A stretch of DNA of 12,483 nucleotides from assembly GCA_029267645.1 (NCBI GenBank), contig JAJUIM010000026.1, positions 1 to 12,483 of the forward strand. Direction: 5' to 3'. The notes under the pieces are model-generated. The model ran no database searches. It was not told the DNA's origin and was given only the letters and a program-made list of their open reading frames with translations. Made by a program: the position numbers and the translations under genes. Below, piece after piece: positions 7,482-12,483 of the stretch. Position 1 is the stretch's first letter; each line of letters starts with the position of its first letter. Origin of the DNA: Microbacterium sp. (GTDB lineage Bacteria > Actinomycetota > Actinomycetes > Actinomycetales > Microbacteriaceae).

Positions 7482-7521
7482 CGTGTAATCACGTTTCACG
7501 CGTTATGTAACGCACGTAACG
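7482..7521 (+). promoter_or_regulatory. Palindrome cluster, candidate operator of the phosphatase/ABC operon
   Basis: In the 132-nt gap after the regulator there are two inverted repeats. The first is CGTG-TAAT-CACG (7482-7493). The second is GCGTTA-TG-TAACGC (7500-7513), a perfect 6-bp-arm palindrome. A further TAACG half-site occurs at 7517-7521, 9 nt after the one inside the second palindrome. This is the AT-richest spot of the neighbourhood and lies 17-56 nt upstream of the ATG at 7538, where a repressor or activator site would be expected. The adjacent RpiR-type regulator is the natural candidate to bind it. No convincing -35/-10 pair could be assigned. Confidence 0.45.
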
Positions 7522-7537
7522 AGAGGGGCGCCGGGGG

Positions 7538-8209
7538 ATGCAGCAGGTCGCGATCGACGGGCTCTTCAACGTGCGCGCCACGAGTTCCGACGCGCCCTGG
7601 CTCGTGCGCTCGGGCGCGACCGAGGGGATCACGCGGCGCGGCGCCGATGAGCTGCGCCGCCTCGGCGTCTCGGTCGTCGTCGACCTCCGCGAGCCCGACG
7701 AGGCGGGCGTCGTCGCCCACGGGATCCGCGTGCTGCCCGTGCCCGTCTACGGCACGACGCCGCCGCGCGCGGGGCGCATCGAGGACATCTACGCCGGCCT
7801 GCTGCGCGAGAGGGGCGGTGCGCTCGCGCGCGCCGTCGCGCACATCGCAGGCGCCGAGAGAGCCGCCCTCGTGCACTGCACGGCGGGCAAGGACCGCACG
7901 GGGCTCGTGATCGCGCTCGCGCGCGGCGCGGCCGGCGCGAGCGACGACGAGATCGTCGACGACTACGCCGCGTCGGCAGCCGAGGTCCGAGCGGCGCGCG
8001 AGGAGGCGGCGCAGCGCATGGCACACAGCGCGACGGGGGACGAGCGCGCCGAGATCCTGCGCCTGCACCTCGAGAGCCCGCCCGAGGCGATCGCGCACGC
8101 CCTGTCGATCGTCGCCGAGCGCGGCGGCGCGGCGGCCTACCTCGCGGCGCACGGCGTCACGGGCGCGCAGCTCGACGCCCTCCGGCGCAAGCACGAGGCC
8201 GCGCGATGA
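7538..8209 (+). CDS. Tyrosine/serine-type phosphatase of the Y_phosphatase3 (PtpB-like) family
   Basis: A 223-aa cytoplasmic protein without signal peptide. The P-loop HCTAGKDRTG (113-122) carries the nucleophile Cys114 and Arg120; the GKDRTG form marks the PtpB/Y_phosphatase3 branch. N-terminal FNVRATSSDAPWLVRSG (10-26), VVDLREPDE (47-55) and the later DDYAAS (141-146) are also family-like. Members are dual-specificity phosphatases that hydrolyse phosphotyrosine, phosphoserine and, in some cases, phosphoinositides; several act on small phosphorylated metabolites. The ATG at 7538 follows GAGAGGGG (7521-7528). The gene overlaps the metallophosphoesterase gene by 4 nt, so the two enzymes are coupled in expression. 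I infer a role in removing phosphate from a small molecule, but protein dephosphorylation cannot be excluded. Confidence 0.9.
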   Translation: MQQVAIDGLFNVRATSSDAPWLVRSGATEGITRRGADELRRLGVSVVVDLREPDEAGVVAHGIRVLPVPVYGTTPPRAGRIEDIYAGLLRERGGALARAVAHIAGAERAALVHCTAGKDRTGLVIALARGAAGASDDEIVDDYAASAAEVRAAREEAAQRMAHSATGDERAEILRLHLESPPEAIAHALSIVAERGGAAAYLAAHGVTGAQLDALRRKHEAAR

Positions 8210-8991
8210 GCCGCGAGACGGGGCGCCTCACGGTCCTGCACCTCAGCGACGTGCACGTCACGCGCTCGGGCCGGCTGTACGGCCGCGTCGACGGCGCCGC
8301 GCGGCTGGCCGCCGTCGCCCAGTACGTGCGCGACGCGGGCATCACGCCCGAGGTCGTCGTCGTGACGGGCGACCTCATCGAGCGCGGCAACGCCGACGCA
8401 TACGACATCGTGCGGCGCGGCCTCGACGAGCTCGAGCGCGCCGCGGGATGTCCCGTCTTCACGGTGCTCGGTAACCACGACGACGCCGACGCTGCGCGGA
8501 TCCTTCGCGGCCACGAGCGGGGGCACGCCCGGGTCGCGCTGCTCGACGACCTGCGCCTTCTGCTCCTCGACTCGTCGTCGGGTGCGCTCGGCCGCGAGCA
8601 GATCGCATGGGCGCGGGACGCGCTGCGCGAACCGCACGGATCCGGCACGATCGTCGCCCTGCACCACCCGCCCGTCGCATCGCCCATGCCGACGCTCGCG
8701 CGGGCGGGGCTGCGCGACGGCGACGACCTGCTCGACGCGCTCGCGGGATCCGATGTGCGCGCCGTGCTCGCGGGTCACTTCCACCACCCGATGTCGGCGA
8801 CGCTGCGCGGCACCCCCGTCTCGGTCGGGCCGTCGCTCGCCTATCACCAGGTGATGGATGCGGGCCCCGACTGCGTCAGCGGGCACGACCAGGCCATGTT
8901 CTCGCTCGTGCACCTCGTGCCGGGCGGCGTCGCCGCCACGAGCGTGAGCCTCGACTCTCCCGATCCCCTTTTCACCTCCCGCATCGCCTGA
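8206..8991 (+). CDS. Class III metallophosphoesterase (CpdA/GpdQ-like phosphodiesterase)
   Basis: A 261-aa cytoplasmic calcineurin-like phosphoesterase with the full set of metal ligands in order: DVH (Asp15, His17), GDL (Asp56), GNHDD (Asn90, His91), ALHHPP (His153) and GHFHH (His191, His193). Such a complete set means an active binuclear-metal hydrolase. Length and motif spacing match the family that includes cAMP phosphodiesterase CpdA and glycerophosphodiesterase GpdQ; the substrate cannot be separated by sequence alone. The ATG at 8206 overlaps the phosphatase stop (ATGA). Next comes the transporter's binding-protein gene after 21 nt, so the enzyme may process what the transporter brings in. 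The pair diesterase plus monoesterase would release inorganic phosphate from a phosphodiester in two steps (inference). Confidence 0.92.
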   Translation: MSRETGRLTVLHLSDVHVTRSGRLYGRVDGAARLAAVAQYVRDAGITPEVVVVTGDLIERGNADAYDIVRRGLDELERAAGCPVFTVLGNHDDADAARILRGHERGHARVALLDDLRLLLLDSSSGALGREQIAWARDALREPHGSGTIVALHHPPVASPMPTLARAGLRDGDDLLDALAGSDVRAVLAGHFHHPMSATLRGTPVSVGPSLAYHQVMDAGPDCVSGHDQAMFSLVHLVPGGVAATSVSLDSPDPLFTSRIA

Positions 8992-9012
8992 TCACACACC
9001 AGAACGGACACC

Positions 9013-10035
9013 ATGAAGACCCTGCGCAGAACCCTTCCCCTCGTCGCCGCCGGCCTCACGGTCGCCGCGCTCGCCGGATGCTCGTCGACCGCCGCCTCGC
9101 CCGAATCGTCGAGCGAGGGCGAGCCGTCGACGCTCACGGTGTACACCTCGGAGCCCCAGGAGAAGATCGACGAGCTCGTCGCCGCGTTCGGGGAGCAGCA
9201 CCCGGACATCGAGGTCGAGGTCTTCCGCGCGGGCACGGGCGACCTCACGACGCGCATCGCGACCGAGCGCGAGGCGGGCGAGATCCAGGCCGACGTGCTG
9301 CTCGCGGCCGACGCCGCGACGTTCGAGGACTACGCGGCCGACGACCTCCTCGCCGAGTACCTCCCGGCCGACGTCGACGCCCTGAACCCCGACGTCGTCG
9401 ACCCCGAGGGCTTCTACGTCGGCACGCGCATCATCCCGACCGTCATCGCCTACAACACGACGATGATCGAGGAGCCGCCGGCCTCGTGGCAGGACCTGAC
9501 CGACCCCGAGTACGCCGACCAGATCGTCATGCCGAACCCCGACGTGTCGGGCGCTGCGGCCTACAACGCGGCCGTGTGGGCGACGACCCCCGAGCTGGGC
9601 GACGCCTGGCTCGAGGCCCTCGCGAAGAACGCTCCCGTCATCGCCGACAGCAACGGCCCCACCTCGCAGGCCGTCGCGACGGGCGCACAGCCCGTCGGCA
9701 TCGTCGTCGACTACCTCGTGCGCGAACTCGCCGCGCAGGGGTCCCCGATCGACGTCTCGTACCCGAGCGAGGGCGTCCCGTACGTCTCGCAGCCCGCCGG
9801 CATCTTCGCCGACACCGACGAGGAGGAGGCCGCGCAGGCGTTCGTCGACTTCCTCGTGAGCGAGGAGGGGCAGCAGATCGCGGTCGAGCAGTCGTACCTG
9901 CCCGTGCGCTCCGACGTCGGCACCCCCGAGGGCGCCCCGTCGATGGACGAGATCGAGATCCTCTCGCCCGACCTCGAGACGGTGCAGGGCGCGCAGGACG
10001 CCGCGGTCGAGACCTTCCGCGATCTCTTCCTCTGA
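9013..10035 (+). CDS. ABC transporter solute-binding lipoprotein, FbpA/AfuA-like family
   Basis: A 340-aa lipoprotein. The signal peptide ends in the lipobox LAGC (20-23, Cys23 lipidated), followed by a Ser/Glu-rich linker. The mature part fits the family of Fe3+, 2-aminoethylphosphonate and hexose-phosphate binding proteins: LTVYTSEPQEKIDELVAAF (41-59), ADVLLAADAATFEDY (93-107), VIAYNTT (144-150), ASWQDLTDPEYADQIVMPNP (157-176), SGAAAYN (179-185), VRELAAQGSPIDVSYP (236-251) and AFVDFLVSEEGQQIA (276-290). Where iron binders usually have two adjacent tyrosines, this protein has VVDYLVREL (231-239), a single Tyr234. It lies 5 nt before the permease gene. The start is the first Met of the signal peptide; the upstream Shine-Dalgarno is weak (AACGGA). 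The ligand is unproven; I favour a phosphorylated or phosphonate solute. Confidence 0.9.
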   Translation: MKTLRRTLPLVAAGLTVAALAGCSSTAASPESSSEGEPSTLTVYTSEPQEKIDELVAAFGEQHPDIEVEVFRAGTGDLTTRIATEREAGEIQADVLLAADAATFEDYAADDLLAEYLPADVDALNPDVVDPEGFYVGTRIIPTVIAYNTTMIEEPPASWQDLTDPEYADQIVMPNPDVSGAAAYNAAVWATTPELGDAWLEALAKNAPVIADSNGPTSQAVATGAQPVGIVVDYLVRELAAQGSPIDVSYPSEGVPYVSQPAGIFADTDEEEAAQAFVDFLVSEEGQQIAVEQSYLPVRSDVGTPEGAPSMDEIEILSPDLETVQGAQDAAVETFRDLFL

Positions 10036-10040
10036 TCCGC

Positions 10041-11705
10041 ATGGCGACGGCAGACGCCCCCACCGCGGGCCCGGCGACGCGCCGGGCCCGCGGCCTGCCG
10101 GGCGCAGACGGCGTCGGCGCCGTCACGATCGCGCTGTGGATCGCGTGCGGGTTCTTCGTGCTGCTGCCGATCGCCGCGCTCGCGGTGCTCGCGGGGGACG
10201 GCCGTCAGCTCGGCGTGCTCCTGCAGGGAGACGTCGTCGAGGCGGCGGTCAACAGCGCCGTTTCGGCAGTCTCGTCGGCACTGCTCGCCGTCGCCCTCGG
10301 CACCGCGTTCGCGCTCCTGCTCGATCGCACCGACGTCCCGGGACGCAGGGGCCTGCGACTCCTCGCGCTCAGCCCGCTGCTCATGCCGCCCTTCGTCGGC
10401 GCGATCGCGTGGCTGGGCATCGCGGGTCCGACGAGCCCTGTCAACCTCGCCTGGCGCGAGGCGTTCGGCGCGCCGCTGTGGTCGATCTACGGCGCCGACG
10501 GCGTGATCCTGCTCCTCACGATCCACAGCTACCCCATCGTCATGCTCGTCGTCTCCGCGGCGCTGAAGCGGATCCCCTCCGACCTCGAGCAGGCCGCCCG
10601 CGTGAGCGGGGCCGGACCCGTGCGCGCCGTGCTCGGCGTGACCCTGCCGCTCCTGCGCCCCGCGCTGCTGTCGTCGTTCGTGCTCGTCGCGGTGGGCAAC
10701 CTCGCCGACTTCGGGATCCCGTCGATCATCGGCCTGCCCGAGCGCTACGTCACGCTCGCGACGCTCGTGTACCGCTACCTGCAGTCGGGCACGGTCGACG
10801 AGCCGCTCGCGATCGTCGCGACGATCGGCATCGTCGTGCTCGTCGTCGCGCTCGTCGGGCTGCTCATCGACGCGCTCGTCGGGCGCAGGGGGTGGGAGCT
10901 CGACGCGTCGGCCGCCGCCCCGCAGCCGATCCCGCTGCATGGCGCGCGCTGGCCCGTCGGCGCCGCGATGTGGCTCGTCGTCCTGATCCTCACGATCCTG
11001 CCGCTCGTCGCGCTGCTCATGCAGGCGATCCTGCGCGCGCCCGGCGTGCCGGTCACGTGGGAGAACCTCACGCTCGACCACCTCCGCACGGCGCTCACCT
11101 CGGAGACCGCGCTGACCGGCGCCGCGAACTCCGTCATGCTGGCGGCGCTCGCCGCCGTCGTCTGCGGCGCGCTCGGGCTCGGCATCGGCGTCGTCGTGAC
11201 GCGCGCCCGCAGCCGCGCGACGCAGGGCCTCGCGGCCGTCGCGACCCTGCCGCAGGCCGTGCCGGGCATCGTCATCGCGGTCGCGTGGCTCATCCTCGCG
11301 CCCCGCCTCGGCCTCTTCAACACGCCCTGGCTCATCCTCGCCGCCTACGTCACGTCGTTCACGGCGCTCGTCGTGCAGGCCGTGACGGCGCCGCTCTCGG
11401 CCACGCCGTCGAGCGCCGAGGAGGCAGCGCGCATCGCGGGCGCGGGCAGGCTGCGCGCGCTCGTCGACATCTCGTGTCGCATGGCGCTGCCGGCGGCCGC
11501 CGCGGGCGCCGTGCTCGTCGCGGTCACGGCCGTGCGCGAGCTGACGCTCTCGGTGCTGCTGCTCTCGCCCGGCAGCCAGACGCTCGGCGTCGCCATCTTC
11601 AGCTTCCAGCAGGCGGGCGCCTTCAGCACGGCCGCCGCCTGGTCTCTCGTCGTCGCCGTGTTCGGCCTCGCCTTCGTCGGGCTCGTGACCCGGCGCCGCT
11701 CCTGA
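10041..11705 (+). CDS. Two-domain ABC transporter permease (FbpB-like)
   Basis: A 554-aa inner-membrane protein formed by two fused permease halves, each with about six membrane segments. Half 1 covers about 24-280 and half 2 about 303-550. Each half carries an EAA loop for docking the ATPase: EQAARVSGAGPVRAVLGVTL (183-202) and EEAARIAGAGRLRALVDI (460-477). Such fused permeases are typical of the iron(III)/2-aminoethylphosphonate/hexose-phosphate type ABC family, and one polypeptide replaces two subunits. The ATG at 10041 is 5 nt after the binding-protein stop and has no evident Shine-Dalgarno, so translation is probably coupled. The frame stays open far upstream, but that part runs antiparallel in phase over the genes before and is not coding here. 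The ATPase gene follows after 11 nt. Confidence 0.92.
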   Translation: MATADAPTAGPATRRARGLPGADGVGAVTIALWIACGFFVLLPIAALAVLAGDGRQLGVLLQGDVVEAAVNSAVSAVSSALLAVALGTAFALLLDRTDVPGRRGLRLLALSPLLMPPFVGAIAWLGIAGPTSPVNLAWREAFGAPLWSIYGADGVILLLTIHSYPIVMLVVSAALKRIPSDLEQAARVSGAGPVRAVLGVTLPLLRPALLSSFVLVAVGNLADFGIPSIIGLPERYVTLATLVYRYLQSGTVDEPLAIVATIGIVVLVVALVGLLIDALVGRRGWELDASAAAPQPIPLHGARWPVGAAMWLVVLILTILPLVALLMQAILRAPGVPVTWENLTLDHLRTALTSETALTGAANSVMLAALAAVVCGALGLGIGVVVTRARSRATQGLAAVATLPQAVPGIVIAVAWLILAPRLGLFNTPWLILAAYVTSFTALVVQAVTAPLSATPSSAEEAARIAGAGRLRALVDISCRMALPAAAAGAVLVAVTAVRELTLSVLLLSPGSQTLGVAIFSFQQAGAFSTAAAWSLVVAVFGLAFVGLVTRRRS

Positions 11706-11716
11706 AAGGGGATCCC

Positions 11717-12483
11717 GTGGCCTCAGTCACCCTCGAATCCGTCTCCGTCCGCTTCCGCGGCGGCGCCGTCGGCCTCGACGACGTCGACCTGCGCGCCGCC
11801 GACGGCGAGTTCCTGGCGCTCGTCGGCCCGTCCGGATCCGGGAAGACGACGCTGCTGCGCAGCATCGCGGGCTTCCTGCGCCCCGCGGCGGGCCGGATCC
11901 GCATCGGCGACCGCGTCGTCGCCGACGCGGGCCGCGCGGATCCGCCCGAGGCGCGCGGCCTCGGCATGGTGTTCCAGCAGCACGCCGTCTGGCCGCACTG
12001 GAACGTGGGGCGCAACGTCGAGTACCCGCTCCGCCGGGCCGGCGTGGGGCGCGCCGAGCGCCGTGCCCGCGTGGCCGAGACGCTCGAGCTCGTGGGCCTC
12101 GCGGGCGCCGAGCGGCGGGATCCCGCGACCCTCTCGGGCGGGCAGCGGCAGCGCATCGCGCTCGCACGCGCCCTCGTCGCGCGCCCGCAGGTGCTCCTGC
12201 TCGACGAGGCGCTGTCGGCCCTCGACGAGCCGCTGCGCGACCGGCTGCGCCTCGAGCTGCATACCCTCACGCGCGAGCTGGGGCTCACCGTGATCCACGT
12301 CACGCACGACCGCTCGGAGGCGCTCGCGCTCGCCGACCGCGTCGCCGTGCTCGATGCGGGACGCGTGCAGCAGATCGGCGCGCCCGAGGAGCTGCTGCAG
12401 GCGCCCGGCAGCCCCTTCGTCGCGCGGTTCCTGCAGGACGCGACGATCGTCGACGGCGCCGTGCGCGCGGGCACCTTCCGTGC
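11717..12483 (+). CDS. ABC transporter ATP-binding protein (3' partial)
   Basis: The frame begins at GTG 11717, with AAGGGG (11706-11711) as Shine-Dalgarno 5 nt upstream, and runs off the window; 255 residues are visible. All nucleotide-binding motifs are present: Walker A GPSGSGKTT (37-45), Q-loop VFQQ (85-88), signature LSGGQ (139-143), Walker B VLLLDE (159-164), D-loop SALD (167-170) and H-loop His197 in HVTHD (194-198). One small departure is Ala in place of the usual Pro after the Walker B Glu (DEALSALD). The Q-loop segment QQHAVWPHWNV (87-97) resembles that of the FbpC/PotA-type ATPases. Family members continue with a TOBE domain, which would lie beyond 12483. It energises the permease encoded just upstream. 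Confidence 0.94.
   Translation, partial: MASVTLESVSVRFRGGAVGLDDVDLRAADGEFLALVGPSGSGKTTLLRSIAGFLRPAAGRIRIGDRVVADAGRADPPEARGLGMVFQQHAVWPHWNVGRNVEYPLRRAGVGRAERRARVAETLELVGLAGAERRDPATLSGGQRQRIALARALVARPQVLLLDEALSALDEPLRDRLRLELHTLTRELGLTVIHVTHDRSEALALADRVAVLDAGRVQQIGAPEELLQAPGSPFVARFLQDATIVDGAVRAGTFR

Noticed and set aside
7538..8209. Secreted PtpB-type virulence phosphatase
   Set aside because: There is no secretion signal or virulence context. The catalytic motif is shared by many environmental actinobacterial enzymes, and the neighbours suggest a metabolic role.
8607..10040. Upstream in-frame extension of the permease frame
   Set aside because: It overlaps the metallophosphoesterase and the binding-protein genes in another frame and translates to Arg/Gly/Ala-rich nonsense. 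The membrane protein begins at ATG 10041.
9711..11081. Antisense frame of 456 codons opposite the binding protein and permease
   Set aside because: Same shadow effect; the translation is a charged repeat-like sequence without a domain, and the + strand genes are certain.
9013..12483. Straight annotation as an iron(III) uptake system
   Set aside because: The family is mixed in ligand. The paired-tyrosine motif is not seen, and the operon carries two phosphoester hydrolases and a SIS-domain regulator but no iron-related gene or evident iron-responsive operator. Not excluded, but not preferred.

Overview
This is a single-strand (all +), very GC-rich, gene-dense window with GTC/CTC/GCG-type codon use, GTG starts, 4-nt gene overlaps and actinobacterial gene families. 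It looks chromosomal and actinobacterial. A Microbacteriaceae-like organism is my inference from gene style and composition, not proven. I see no mobile element, RNA gene or CRISPR array, and no stretch over 300 nt without a gene.

Region 1 (1-4690) is the distal part of an Mrp/Mnh multisubunit cation/proton antiporter operon. It holds the C-terminal part of a fused MrpA-MrpB, then MrpC, MrpD, MrpE, MrpF and MrpG. All five junctions are 4-nt ATGA or GTGA overlaps, so the subunits are probably translationally coupled. They form one membrane complex for Na+ efflux and pH homeostasis. MrpC carries an unusually acidic C-terminal tail, and the MrpA-MrpB linker carries a strongly basic stretch.

Region 2 (4705-6519) is a secreted or membrane-anchored DUF2207 (YciQ-like) protein with a Gly-rich tail. 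It sits behind a TAGGGT -10-like box placed so that the transcript would be leaderless.

Region 3 (6540-12483) looks like an uptake-and-hydrolysis locus. A MurR/RpiR-type regulator with a SIS (phosphosugar-binding) domain is preceded by a possible 8-codon leader ORF. After a 132-nt regulatory gap rich in palindromes and TCAC motifs comes a probable operon: a HCxxGKDRTG phosphatase, a class III metallophosphoesterase (CpdA/GpdQ type), a lipoprotein solute-binding protein, a two-domain FbpB-like permease, and an ABC ATPase cut by the window end. Automated annotation would probably call the transporter 'iron(III)'. The neighbours (a sugar-phosphate-sensing regulator, a phosphodiesterase and a phosphomonoesterase) and the lack of a paired-tyrosine iron motif in the binding protein fit better with import of a phosphorylated organic compound. 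In that model the ester is cleaved inside the cell. This is the most interesting hypothesis in the window and needs experimental proof.
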